DNA from: Dolomedes plantarius
Taxonomy: Eukaryota > Arthropoda > Arachnida > Araneae > Dolomedidae
DNA length: 64,000 bases
Direction: 5' to 3'
Assembly: GCA_907164885.2 (NCBI GenBank)
Contig: OU015492.1
Coordinates: 188,234,838 to 188,298,837 of the forward strand
Positions 43,901-55,820 of this stretch are shown here, in pieces. The notes below the pieces were generated by a model. The model did no database searches. It saw nothing but the letters and a program-made list of their open reading frames with translations, and was not told where the DNA came from. The translations under genes and the position numbers were made by a program. Each line of letters starts with the position of its first letter. The stretch's first letter is position 1.

Positions 43901-45517
43901 TATAAAAACAGCCAAAATAAAAAACTATTTATTATACACCCATTATTGTACGTAATTTCATTAATAATAGCATCTAAAACATTTCCTGAAAATTTTATCA
44001 AATTATTTACATTATTATATGACATCCTGATAACCGTTGTGATTTGTGATAAAAAACATAATTTTCATAAAAACGCATTTAAAGTTGTTTGTCACTTCAA
44101 TTTTGTAAAAGAAGATGTTTTTTTCTAAAATAGCCATAACTCTGCTTCTAGTTGATGTAGCATGAAAATCAAACCTTTCATACTATGTAAAAAATTGCAA
44201 ATAAATATAAACGTCTTCAGAGAATTTTCATAAAACTAGATTTCTATTCCTAACATTCATACAGTATGTATGAAAAAAGTAAGATATCAAGAAAGTAAGT
44301 GAAAATAAAATAAAAAAAGAGAACATAATGCAACGCCACATGCAGACAAACATTGCTATAGATCCGGAAAAAAAATTAATTACTGTATCATAAAAGAATT
44401 TAAAAAATACAAAAGTCAAAGCAAATTATAAAACATTTTCCTTGTGCAAAGAATGGTTTGATATTGATTAATGTCAAATAATTTCGGTGAAAACAAAAGA
44501 AAGCTTTTCTCTTCCAAAAGGAGAAAAAATTTAAAAAGTGAAGTTGAATGATTAAAGATTTTGTTTATGGTTCATAAAGCTTATTCGAAAGTAGTTAAAG
44601 AAACGTAATAATTGAGTATTGATACATTAAGAATTCACAAAAGAATATTTTGTGTTGCTTGATAAGCCATTTCATGAATCTAAAAGAAATATTCAGCGGA
44701 AAAAATCTTTTTAACCTAGTAAGTAAAATAATATTAGAATTAAAATAAAGGACTGCTATGAATGTAACTGAATGTATTGTAGGCGTAAGAGAAACTTTTT
44801 ATTGATAAATGATACAAAAGTTTACATTTCACCGTTTATTGCACTAAAGATACTCAAATTTCTCATTCAAATTAATAATCATTCACTCTTTTTTAGATCG
44901 GGTGGTCCTGATTTTTATCTGAGCACAAGAGTATGTACATGCAGCAAATACCCCAAAAATCTTTTAATGGCGGATGTGCCCACGGTGTTTTGAGACTGTA
45001 TTTAATGGGTATTTAGCTTTTTAAAGTTAAACGATTGCGGGGATAAAAAGATGGATGACTGAAGAACAATGAATATGGAAATGTTTTCTGTCAAATGGTT
45101 TTTAATGGATGCCCATAGCACGCAATCTAAAATTTTTTTTCATTTGTTTTATACTTCATGATCAAAATCATGACATATTTCTCTAAAGTAAAGAATGGTT
45201 TTTCTTCATATATATGGTCTTCATCAAATTTAGATGTCGTGGAAATATTTTGATAGTGATAGCTTCATATAGGTGTCTTCAATAATATGGCACCTATAAA
45301 AAACGTAAGCTTCAGTTAAATGACTATTATTTTAAACTTTTATTTCCATTACGTTTAGTCTTGATGACGAAATAACATGTGTCCTTTCTTTACACCTTAG
45401 AGCTGTTGGTTCCATTGAATAATATTTTTTAAAAAATCCTGTAGAATTAATTTAAATACACCGCATGGGTCTTTGAGTTCTGAATATAAAACACACACAA
45501 AAAGAGTATGAAAAGCA
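40401..45517. other. AT-rich non-coding DNA
   Basis: Contains an A17 run at 40507 and a TA/TG microsatellite at 40885-40937. A 141-codon frame at 43703-44128 is rich in Ile, Phe, Lys and Asn and looks like chance in AT-rich DNA. I find no RNA gene or transposon boundary. Confidence 0.55.
40885..40937. repeat. (TA)n(TG)n microsatellite
   Basis: TA repeats pass directly into TG repeats with one CG interruption. Confidence 0.97.
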
Positions 45518-46024
45518 CTTAAGCAATTTACAAAACATCTGTTCACAAACGATATGATTATTTGAGGCGGTGAAAGGCAAAGTGGTGTAAGTCAGTAAGT
45601 CAAGTGGTGTAAGTCAAAGAGTTTAACTGCAAAAATTACAAAAAATTCCACCATAAATTGAACAAATTATAATTCATAACAATTATTACAATATTGCAAA
45701 TAATAACTATTTACAATTCTACTATAAATCGAACAAGGATATTACATATTTGCCCTCAAATGAAAAAAGTTGAAAATGTGACTTACACCACTTTGCCTTT
45801 CAGCGCCTCATTTTAAACCATCAATGAGATTGTCACGTGAAAAAAATATTTTATAAAGAATATATCAGCATGTGAAGTGATAATCAAATATACTGTACTG
45901 GGTAAAATGGTAAGTAATGTTAGAATTCTTATTGAACTAATAATACAAAAGATAATGTCACTGAACTACAGTAGTGATGAAAAAAATTATTGAACGATGA
46001 AATTGGAGGGTTAATGAATTCATC
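45518..46024. repeat. Segmental duplication, copy A (with MITE inserted)
   Basis: CTTAAGCAATTTACA at 45518 and the sequence after the MITE (45810-46024) match 47083-47334 at roughly 80% by eye. They share AATCAAATATACTG, AATAATGTCACT and GGTTAATGAATTCA. The unit has no coding signal that I recognise. Confidence 0.85.
45564..45809. mobile_element. MITE with 31-bp TIRs and 4-bp target duplication
   Basis: GAGGCGGTGAAAGGCAAAG at the left continues to GTGGTGTAAGTCA. The right end carries the reverse complement with one mismatch. ATTT flanks both sides (45560-45563 and 45810-45813). The second copy of the surrounding duplication, near 47130, has the uninterrupted sequence with ATTT only once, which confirms the boundaries. 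The AAGTGGTGTAAGTCA motif is partly repeated in tandem inside the left end. No transposase is encoded; superfamily unknown. Confidence 0.92.
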
Positions 46025-47082
46025 AGTTTATTTCTGTAATTTGTGATGCCTGACATAATTCTTTTGATATTTATGATTAAACTTTGATTTTAGCATTAAT
46101 TTATGAAGTTTATATAAACTGCTAATGGAATAACACTACATTAGCTAACAATGGTGTGCTATATAGGTTTAAAATAACTATAGGTAAAATACATATTTTT
46201 TCTTATATAAAATTCAAATTCTATGAATAAATAGGAAGCAAAGAACCATTTAATACTAAATTTACTATCAAATTACTTCTTAATTTATTACTAAAAATAA
46301 AGCTTCTGCTATTGTTAAAATAAAGATTACAACAATATATTTTTTATATGTTTAGCGTAGAAACCACTAGTTTGTCACGATTTTATCTTCAAACTGCATC
46401 CTTAAACTTTAAATTTAAAAACACTGTGCATTATCACAATCCCAAGAACTTTCATTTTTAATATTTAATTGTAGCGAAAGCGGAAATAAAGAGTTCCGTC
46501 ACCTATGTATACTTCGATTTTAGATGCGTATACTTCGCAATATTGAACAGAGGTTATTGAAATTTAACAGTCAGGATATTGCAGTCAAAGAAAAAAACTT
46601 TCCCCAAGTTAGCGCCTTACCCAGATACGTCCATACGTTTGAAGAGTGATTCCAATCTCCAATGCACCAGCCAGGGACCGTCATAGCAACTAAGGCCTTC
46701 CGAAATTGAATACCTGCCTGTGAATAGACTACCACCACAATTTAGACCGATCACCCCTAAGAGCGACATCTGGGGGAATCCTAATTTCTTTTACCCTCTC
46801 TGACATCATGAATGGACTTTCGGGTCTACAGATTTTACGTGTCCATATCCAGCTTAAACACGATGATTGAACCGTGATTCTTCACTTCACTTAACTTTTT
46901 TCTCATTTTCCAATTGTACATAAATAATATGCTAAAAGACACTGCGGTCTCTATCGGGTTTTAGGTATAGTGATGAGGACTTTGTGGGTAGACGATCTTC
47001 CATAGAATCCAATATTATGCAATTTCCAACGATCTGCAAGTATACCGATATCAGTTCCCGTGGCTTACGACACCTCTGAAAC
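46025..47082. other. Non-coding interval between duplication copies
   Basis: AT-rich at first, then more balanced composition from 46590 to 47080. No domain or RNA recognised. Confidence 0.5.
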
Positions 47083-47334
47083 CTTAAGCAATTTACAGAA
47101 CAATCTGTTTACAAACAATATGATTATTTTAAACTATTAATGGTTAATTTTCACGTGAAAACAATTAATATTTTTATAAAGAAAATACCAGCATGTGGAA
47201 TGATAATCAAATATACTGCACTGGATAAAATGACAAGTCATATTAAACTAATAATACGAAAAATAATGTCACTTAACTATTGTAGATATGAAAAAATTAT
47301 TCAACAATGGAATTGGATGGTTAATGAATTCAAA
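47083..47334. repeat. Segmental duplication, copy B (empty MITE site)
   Basis: Matches copy A at 45518-46024 without the MITE. The 76-codon frame over it is not shared in copy A, so it is probably not coding. Confidence 0.85.
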
Positions 47335-50300
47335 AGTTACGCCAATGCCGTAACTTATGAATTACGCTGATGCAGTGAAAGAACATATCTGCATCAGCGT
47401 CGTTACAAGGCTTCTCTTATCTCGGTTTTCAATTTGTGCTGCCTACCAGTTTTGGAGGTCAACATTTTATTTTCTAAGGCCATCTGCCAGACTCTATTAC
47501 GAGACACAAGAAAATTGTACGCGAAGAATATTTGCTTAAGTAGCTTCCTATGACTACACGTCATTGAAAATCCGTAAGTTCGTGTTTGTGCTCCACAACT
47601 GATTCCTTTGAAATTTAAACTTTCGCTTGGTGATCGAGTCTTTGCCTAACATGCACTAAGCATCTTCATTTATGTATGCGAGTTTGACTCTTACATTTTT
47701 TTATGGTTTTGAGTAAAATTATTTCTTATTATTTTCCTTATTTGATTTCATTTATCTAGAGTAACCTGTAATTATTATTAAAGAAAATTTTCCGGTACAA
47801 AAAGAAATTAAATTTAAATAAATATATCTATCAAACAAAACAAATGTAAAAGAAAATTATTGTATTATCTTTCGTAATACTCTATACTATGAACAAAAAT
47901 AGAACATTGCATTGAAGATTACAAATGACACGCTTCTTAATATACATAATTACTGTATACAAAGCCAACACAGACAATCAGATAAACGTCCCTGCAAACC
48001 AATAATTTTTACCGAAACCTTTCATGAATTATAATATGCATTTTACACTACAAATTGAAGAGTGTTAAATACCAAAAATGTTTCCTCACTTGCTAATTAA
48101 ATGCTTAGCGTGAACTCTGATCATATCCTCGATAAATATTCTTGGTGGTTATTTGTTTAAGGACGACAGATCGATCGATAATCCATATTCTGGTCTTTGT
48201 AGCGTAAAAGGCATTTCTCCCACAGGAAAAAAAAAATCACAAATCCAGTGTTACAGCTGTTAACCCCAAACTAAATAGTACCCCGAAAACTTTTGGGGCA
48301 TTTCAACTTTTTTCTTTAACTTTTTGTTCTCAATAAGTATCTCGCGAGTACGAAAATAGAGTTTACTCTGACGTAATTCAGTATTCCTCTAAATATCTTG
48401 ACATTATGACCAACAGAAATTTATAGCGAGCACAATGATTTTTTTTCCTCGGTGGCTATAAAACGGTTTACAGACTTTAAAGTATACATGTAACATATGA
48501 ATAGCATGGTATATCGCATATTTAACCAATTTTGTTTTTCATTTCTTGGTATTTACTGCCAGTTGCCTCTAACGTGCAGCACTAAACTCTAGCTAGTCGT
48601 AAAGAATTTCCATATGAAACGGTTTAAAGGGCGATTTAAAAGTCTTTCTTTATTAAAGTTTGTAAATATGCTTAGGAGAAAACAAATACACATCCTTTTC
48701 ATCTAGTTTCAGGGTAATAGATATAGTTACTGTAAACTATATATTCGATGAATCGAGAAAATTGTTTTTCTATAAAAAATAAATAAATAAATAAATAAAT
48801 TTGCACCTTTTAAAAAACGGTGTTTGTGTAACAGAAATAAAATGAGTCATTGTATATAATGAAGTCTAAAGCCTTGCTTATGAATAAATCTTTACTAGGA
48901 ATGTAGTAAATATAAAATTATTATACGCTTTATATGAAACCTTCTTTTAAACGCTAGATCAATATATCTGTTAATAGAAATTTTTCATAAAATTTTTCAT
49001 AACGGAAAAAAGTTCTTTTCGTCAGACTTATTCCTCAATTTGCCAATAAATTCCTCTAACAAAGGAACGTAAATGCGTGGGTTACTTTTAAAACATTCGC
49101 ATATTTATTTAGGACTTTTCCTTTTTCACGTTCAAATGATATGCCTAAGGTGTAAGAGCAATTTTTAAGTGATGTTGCCAGCCCTGGAGTAAGGGAAATC
49201 ATTTCACAAACAGTTGAACTATTTTATTTATCTGTCAAATTTTTCACAGTAATGACAACACCTAGAAGATACAAAAGCAGCTTTTTCAGGAGAACCTAGC
49301 GCCTTCTTCACTTACCAACGCGACATATAGCTTCCCATAAAAAATATCACATTGCTGGAGAAATGAGCTTCATACTGCTAAGATTCTGCCACTTTTAGGA
49401 GTTTCGAAATCAATCTTGAACTGGCCTGGTTAATAATAGCAAGTAAAATCATTGACGTATTCGTTATCAGAGAATAGTACTTCGTGTTTTTTAAAGCAAC
49501 TGTATTTGAAAAATTCATAAAATGCCTGTACATTTTTTAGGTAAAAAGCGGGTACAATTCAACTACACAACATTGAAAATTCTTCACGAACAAATAATAA
49601 CAAACGTTATTTAATAAGAAAATCCCCGAATATTTATGCAGAAGCCCATTTGTAAGGTAATAAAATGAAGAAAACTTCGAATTTCTAATTCAAATACTGT
49701 ACTTTTACTTTTACTGTATTTTTCAGCATTACCTTACTGGCGCTAAAACCCAGATACGTTAACTGTCAACTACTTCCTAAAACCCATCTAAAACAAATTC
49801 CATGTTTGGGGAACCCTTTCGTCAAAGTGTCATTTTCAATTACAGGTTAAATGAGGATAATTTTTCGGTGTGTGTATGTGTGTGTGTGTGTGTGTATGTG
49901 CGAGCGCCTACTTCTCGAAGACAAAAGCCAGTCGATGTCAAACTTTTTGATCGCGAATTTGTTTAGTGGCTCTAAAGTGTGATCTCTGATAACGGCGTAT
50001 CTTTGGCCAAACTAATTGGCTTGTTACCACAGGTGCATAGTTAATCATGTCCATGCCTTCCGGAGTTGATATTTCTATATTTGATCATGGAATTCAGATG
50101 AAATTATGATCTCTGTGGTTCTCTGATCACACTGAATATACAAGCAGAAAATGTTTGTTTGAGGATTGGATTCATCTATCAAAAAGACTTGTTTTACTTT
50201 CCTAAATCACAATGACGATCTTAACTATCAAGATTAATGAACATGCATCGATGAAAGTGCTCTCCAGGTTTTTCATAGAGAAAAAAACAACCCTCCGCTG

Positions 50301-50540
50301 TTTCACTTCTGCTTTTAAGCAGCTAAAATACTCTATCTCAATCAAGTGGACACTTTTTTCATTCCCTTCAGTTTAAAAAATGTCTTTAACACCACCCAAG
50401 ACATATCTTAAAATTATCTGATGTAAATTATCTGATACTCAGATATTCCTCGACTTCCTCTGGTTAAATTTTATCAAATCTTTATACAATTTTAAGTTCA
50501 TTTTAAGATCAAATTTTAAGTTGTGCTTAAAAGATTGTTA
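47335..50540. other. AT-rich non-coding DNA
   Basis: Contains an AAAT repeat near 48778-48800 and a TG repeat at 49868-49900. I see no gene, RNA or transposon end. Confidence 0.55.
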
Positions 50541-50706
50541 GGACCTGTTCACATAGAATCCGTCAGTGTCAGTGTTTCTTGTATTGACATAATTTAAACC
50601 AATCACAGGCCTGAACAATTCTGCTTATCGTTGGAGGTCTGTAATTGGTTAAATATATTTCACTACAAGTAACACTGACGCTGACGGATTCTATGTGAAC
50701 AGGCCT
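50541..50706. mobile_element. MITE, PIF/Harbinger-like (166 bp), copy 1
   Basis: The left end GGACCTGTTCACATAG and inner arm AATCCGTCAGTGTCAG are repeated inverted at the right, with three mismatches over 36 bp. TTA flanks both sides (50538-50540 and 50707-50709), the usual 3-bp duplication of PIF/Harbinger. The core contains two inverted CCAAT-like motifs. The core matches the MITE at 52753-52930 in reverse orientation. Confidence 0.85.
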
Positions 50707-50709
50707 TTA

Positions 50710-51646
50710 CTCTATGCACTACATCCAACACCCTCGACTGTCCTCAGATTTTCTTACCCACCGGCGGACAACTTGCGGAACCAGAACTTTCCATAAAGTA
50801 AAATGCACCCCTTTATCTAAAATTAACTTTTTGGGGATAAAGATTTTCATGGTATAAAAAGTCGATATTTACTCATATATTTGTTTGACACGCGTTTACA
50901 CAGATGAAAAAGAATCGTCTGTTTTAAAATAGTGCTGAATGTAAAGAATGGGATGTGCATAGTTTGTTCTCTTACGCAATACGGTACAAATATGATGACA
51001 TACAAGGAATCTTTTATCGTCAGCATGGTAATATGATAAAAACTGTTGAGTGAGCCAACTACATGGAGAGGTATTATTACAAAGCAGCTCAATGATATAA
51101 GTGACAATCATTAAGATGATTTTATTTTATTTCATTAACTGGTTTTTAAAGACTATAATTTTATTTACGTCATTAAGTTGTAAAAATGTAATTTCATGGC
51201 ATAGAGATAAATTAAATTCGCTATAACGACATCAGAAATTACAATATTTCTCTCCAAAAGAGTGCGTATGTAGATATTACATTAATTTAATATATTTTAT
51301 ATAAGTATTGTTTTGAATGTATAGCTTGGTTCACGCTGCCATCTACGGTTGTAAGTTCGTAGTTATTTGTGTTCGTATGCTCGGAGTCTAAGGCCAGTAT
51401 TCGCATGTGTCCCACAGTTTAAATGCCCCCTACTTTTACAGTGGCTTAAGACATTTTAAGGGACTTTAACTCAAACAGGGAGCAAATAGAAATACTGTTT
51501 AGAACTTAACTCGTTATAGTGAGGAATATGTTACCGCTTTTGTATTCGCACATACGAACGTTTTCCTAAAGTTTTAGGCATTTTAAAAATTTAACCGAGA
51601 AAATACATTTCAAAAAATTTATAGTGTCATAGAAATAAATAAAAAG
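50710..51646. other. AT-rich non-coding DNA
   Basis: Short chance frames only. Confidence 0.6.
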
Positions 51647-51826
51647 GGTACTTTAGGATTATTCCGTCTACCTACTGTGGGATTATTTCGTCGACCTGTC
51701 AACGCTCGGAAAATATTATTAAAACAAATTATTAATACAAAAAATCAAAACAAAGTAAAAACCTCTGTGTTTTTTATAATTACACATTGAATTATTCTTG
51801 AATCTAACCATATATATTATTATCAA

Positions 51827-52681
51827 TCATTTCGGCTGCCAAAAATCCTTGATAGCTTTTAAAGCGCAAATAAACAATTCATTATCCTTGTGCAGTCGCC
51901 GCCCCATAAATTCGTTTAAATACGAATCCAAATGTTTTTGGGTAGTTCCGCGGTGTTTCTTGTTTCGCCATTTTGCCAAACCCCACAATCGTTCTATATT
52001 TTGTGTATGTGCACCCGTTTCAGGATCCACAAAATTATACCGATGATTCACTTTAAAGTGTTGGAATCCCGCTGCTTTCAATTCATCAGTTTTGTAACAT
52101 TTCCACAAGTCTGAGAAAATTGTAGTTCCTTCTGCAATGTTGTTCCTAATTTTAGCCATGAGAGTTTCTGCATTTCGATTGGGAACCTTTACGATGAAAC
52201 ACTCGTTGGTCTCTCTGCACAGTCCCCCAAATATCCATTGTTCTGGAAGAATACGACCGACTTGGTTTTTGCGCTTTATAAAAAGGCGCTCATCTATCTC
52301 TACAATTTTATTCGGACCTCCTATTTGTTTCGAATCACGTTGTAGAAGGCTCTGAGTGCACACTTCCCTAATATAATTGTTCCAATCAACAATTGTCTTT
52401 CCTGTCAAATCCAGCTGCTTTTCTCCCCATTCTATTGTTGTTAATTCATGCGACCAGTAGTAAATAAACCAGAGGGCAGTCACAAACGGGAGTTTTGAGA
52501 CCTCCAACCACGTGCCTTTTCGAATAGTTACTCGTTTATCGCACCCCTTTACATTGCATCGCCATTGCTTATCAGTTTTGATATACAACGCCATATCGTG
52601 GCCATTCACGCACATTTTCTTAGAAGAAATGATTCCATACTCTTGAAAATATGCCACTGAACTCTCTTTGGTGCTAGGCAA
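51827..52681 (-). CDS. Merlin transposase, IS1595/ISXO2-like (284 aa)
   Basis: Cut-and-paste transposase related to bacterial IS1595 family enzymes. An N-terminal zinc-binding region has C24, H28, C42 and C47, the last two as WRCNVKGC. The ISXO2-like catalytic domain follows, with D130 in VEIDERLF, D191 in IFSDLWKCY and E230 in QNIERLWGLAKW, so the DDE triad is complete. Conserved WIFGG (149-153) and HRYNFVDP (213-220) also fit the family. No stop or frameshift occurs. The Met at 52681 is used because the zinc-ribbon follows at the usual distance. The nested MITE lies about 70 bases upstream and may affect expression. It is the only DNA transposase in the window with an unbroken frame. Confidence 0.93.
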   Translation of the reverse strand: MPSTKESSVAYFQEYGIISSKKMCVNGHDMALYIKTDKQWRCNVKGCDKRVTIRKGTWLEVSKLPFVTALWFIYYWSHELTTIEWGEKQLDLTGKTIVDWNNYIREVCTQSLLQRDSKQIGGPNKIVEIDERLFIKRKNQVGRILPEQWIFGGLCRETNECFIVKVPNRNAETLMAKIRNNIAEGTTIFSDLWKCYKTDELKAAGFQHFKVNHRYNFVDPETGAHTQNIERLWGLAKWRNKKHRGTTQKHLDSYLNEFMGRRLHKDNELFICALKAIKDFWQPK

Positions 52682-52752
52682 ATCCCAAATTCGAATAATT
52701 TTGCAGCAAAGTAAAAAAAAACAGTATATTTCAACACGCTAAAGAACACTAA

Positions 52753-52930
52753 GGGCCTGTTCACATAGGAGTCCGGTAGCGGAGCGTTAAAGTATTGAAA
52801 TATATTTAACCAATGACAAACCTCCAAACGATTAGCAACGAAATTTTTAACGCCTATGATTGGTTTATATTCGTCTCAACGTCATCTTTCCTTTAACGCT
52901 CCGCTACCGGACTCCTATGTGAACAGGCCC
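52753..52930. mobile_element. MITE, PIF/Harbinger-like (178 bp), copy 2
   Basis: The left end GGGCCTGTTCACATAGG, continuing through GTCCGGTAGCGGAGCG, is repeated inverted at the right without a mismatch over 40 bp. TAA borders the left and TTA the right, so the 3-bp duplication is not exact. It sits inside the Merlin element, upstream of the transposase start. The central sequence matches the MITE at 50541-50706 in reverse orientation, but the inner TIR arms differ. Confidence 0.88.
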
Positions 52931-53055
52931 TTACTCGCGTAGTCAAGGATTACACAGTAAATGTGATAAAATTTTCGGTTATTAGCGCAAAAGCTACCTT
53001 TTGGCGATAATATCGGGTTTGGCGAAAATGGTCGACGGGATAATCCCAAAGTACC

Positions 53056-53651
53056 ATAAAGGGTAATGTATATATTTTAGTTGCTAAGCCGACTTTTTGG
53101 GCAGTCCGTGAGAGAAAACTACTGCATCAATTTACTTCATTTTAGTCTTAAACGAAAGATTGTAATCTGTAGATTTGTCAAATTTGGTTTTTGTAACTGA
53201 AATTTTTAGTAATGAGCTATAATTTACAATTAAAATTTGATTTCTGCGCATGCTCAGTGGCATGTTTCAATCTGGCTTTTGAAACTCACTGTTTCTGCGC
53301 ATGCTCAGTGACATGTTTCAATGCCGAGGAGTCACTCTAGATCTCCCTCTGCCATTTTTATTTTTATGATAATTATGCTTGTGAAATTTAGATTAAACCT
53401 GATGGAAATTGTTTATTTCGCGCTGTTCAATTACCGATAATTTACAATTAAAAATTTGCTTTCTGCGCATGCCCAGTGACATTTTAAAATCTGGCTTTTG
53501 ATACTTACTAAGCACGGGGCCGCTTAAACATTAATTTGTTTCTACGTATTATTACGATTTTCTACATTTGGCAATGATGTGTTGAGTATAATTTGTGTAT
53601 TAGCACATTTATTTACTATCTAGCCGTTATGTTTTGACGGGTACCAACTAG
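53056..53651 (+). mobile_element. Putative Helitron 3' region with CTGCGCATGC repeats
   Basis: CCGT (53624-53627) and ACGG (53637-53640) form a short hairpin, followed by GTACCAACTAG then T, a Helitron-type end at 53651. The body has three copies of CTGCGCATGC (53244, 53295 and 53463), each followed by a CAGTG-type motif. A longer direct repeat around ATAATTTACAATTAAAA lies near 53218 and 53437. The left boundary was not found. Confidence 0.45.
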
Positions 53652-53652
53652 T

Positions 53653-53862
53653 ATTTTATTAAACCTACAATTTATCTATGACAACTCTCTTTGAATACTA
53701 TCTGGGCTTGGAACTTATTTCAGTGTCATTTAAAATTTTTCTTAATTGTCGCTATAACTCCCAACGGTGATTAACCTTTAGCTTAGGGGGCCCATTTTTG
53801 TGATTCGCCCTTTATAACGAGAAATCTCATACCCCCTTTGCAAGAACGGCCCTTAAGGGGTG

Positions 53863-53923
<61 letters not shown>

Positions 53924-54160
53924 CATATATGGTGCCCGGTATAAAGGGCTTAAGTCAAGAACAGTGATATAAATATACCAAGTTATTGGCTTTTATACCA
54001 ATCGCGGAATAACAATTTCGACTTGAGTCTTTTGTACAAAGAAATGTACTTGTGTATTCAAAATTCATAGACTTAAGCCTTCTATACAAGTCAAAATATT
54101 TTTTTTTTATCAATAATAACAACTACCTAAAAATCACTGTTTTTGACTTTTTTTGAGCCC

Positions 54161-54238
<78 letters not shown>

Positions 54239-55266
54239 TTCTCGAGTCCGTATTCTTGGGATAGATGCTATCCCACCCTGTAAGGAAAATGTTAAACAAG
54301 CCTAATTCTGCTTCCAAATATTGTAATTTTATGAGCGATATTCAGTGCTATAAAGAATGAATTACATCGGGAAGTTTCCTAATTTTATCCACACCACCCA
54401 GAATAACAAATGTATTATATTCATTGCTTATACTAGAATAACGCTCCTGAAGTATGTTGAACTCACAGGTTTAAAATTCTAAAGTGCTCTCTTTATATGG
54501 GAAAAAAAAATTTAGAAAATTCTAGCTGTGTAACGTATACTAAACTTCTTTCAGAAGTTTATGAAGCGTTAAAGTCAACAACTTTAAAAGTCTTTAAACT
54601 GAGAATTTTTAGCAGTACGTAAGCTAGGCCATTTAGATCTTTCGGATATTTACTGTTCGAAAATAAGGGGGAAAAAGAGTCTAAGTGAAACCAATTTATA
54701 CTGCCTTCATCTTCTTTATAAGTTGTTGGTGAGATTTCGAAGGAAATTGAGTTATTACTCTTTTTGGAATAAAATTCAGATTTTTTTTAATCTTCATAAG
54801 GTAATATGCTGTTATGCCATGCAAATTATTAAAAATTTGGCTTGAGTTAATGTGTTTTAAACACTTTTTGCGGCACGCACTTGCTTTAAATTTAATAATT
54901 AATAATCGATAGAGTAACACCTCCACGCACCTTGAAGGAATATAAAGGTAAAGGCGTTTTATTTTGTATTATAATGCAGCTAAAAAAATGAAATACTTTA
55001 TGATAGATAAAAGATGCTCCTTAAAAAGTCTTATAAAATAATTTTGAAATATTTTTTTGCAGTAAAGCGAAATTTTATCTAAAAGAAATTTTCAAAAAGG
55101 AATTTTTCAGGTAATGCTGTAGCTTAAACAACAAAAATTCGTGCAGAAAGCTTTTTTGATTAAATTCTGGTAAAGCTCGATAGGAAACTACTTGTAATTG
55201 TGCTTTAAATACAATTTTAATTTTTACAGTTTTTCCCCCGTCTGAAAAATTATTTTTAATATATAA
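53653..55266. other. AT-rich DNA with two long (TA)n tracts
   Basis: TA tracts at 53864-53918 and 54165-54235. GGCTTAAGTC near 53948 and GACTTAAGCC near 54070 form an inverted pair about 125 bp apart, which may mark a small element. No coding signal. Confidence 0.55.
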
Positions 55267-55820
55267 GTTTGGTACAGCTTCGATATAGGACCCCATTGCC
55301 GATATTTTATATTGGTAAATTTTTATTTTACATTTGGCGCATTTGGTATCCCATAATTCACTTCGGCAACTCTGCCCAGTTGCATGTGTTTTAAACTGAA
55401 ATAACCATTTTTCGGATTGTAACCCGATGAAATACGCCATTTTCAACTCCGTACTCCGTTGGAACAGCTTTGGTATAGTAGAATTCGCATATTGGTAATT
55501 TGGTACACACAGAATTCGTTTCGGCAACCCTGCCACTGTCACGTCACGCAAACCAGGTTGTACCGCTTTTATCTTATTTATTTTTTAGTTTGCTTTAACC
55601 ATACCTTTCTGTGTAGATTTATCTATAATTCCTGGATCGCTATTTTCCTTATTGTACTATTTTTTTAATTTATATTGTATTATTTTTTAATTTATATTTT
55701 GTAAAATAAAATTTCTATGTCATTCATACGATATTAACAATGCGATGTTTGGATAGGCGACAAAAAAATGTCGCCAGTACAAAATACCGCCAATAGGATC
55801 CTATATCGAAGCTGTTCCTT
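55267..55820. repeat. Diverged direct and inverted repeats of a shared unit
   Basis: A unit starting ACAGCTTCGATATAGGA near 55274 and ending with TTCGGCAACTCTGCC near 55363-55378 recurs in degraded form at 55461-55545, with TTCGGCAACCCTGCC. The reverse complement of its start, TCCTATATCGAAGCTGTTCC, is at 55798-55817. This pattern suggests several pieces of one unidentified repeat family. Open frames across it have no domain. Confidence 0.65.

Larger units (their letters stand above)
51647..53055 (-). mobile_element. Merlin-type DNA transposon (1409 bp including a nested MITE)
   Basis: The left TIR GGTACTTTAGGATTATTCCG (51647 on) and the reverse complement of the right end at 53055 (GGTACTTTGGGATTATCCCG) match well and extend about 26 bp. 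The left side has a second copy of the GGGATTATTTCGTCGACC core at 51679-51696. Flanks ATAAAAAG and ATAAAGGG could be an imperfect 8-bp target duplication, the length usual for Merlin. Inside lies one intact transposase gene. A MITE (52753-52930) is inserted upstream of the gene. Confidence 0.85.

Noticed and set aside
43703..44128. 141-codon open frame on the plus strand
   Set aside because: Low-complexity Ile/Phe/Lys/Asn composition with no domain, as expected by chance in very AT-rich DNA.
55075..55551. 158-codon open frame on the minus strand
   Set aside because: It crosses repeat units that recur in other orientations and shows no recognisable domain.
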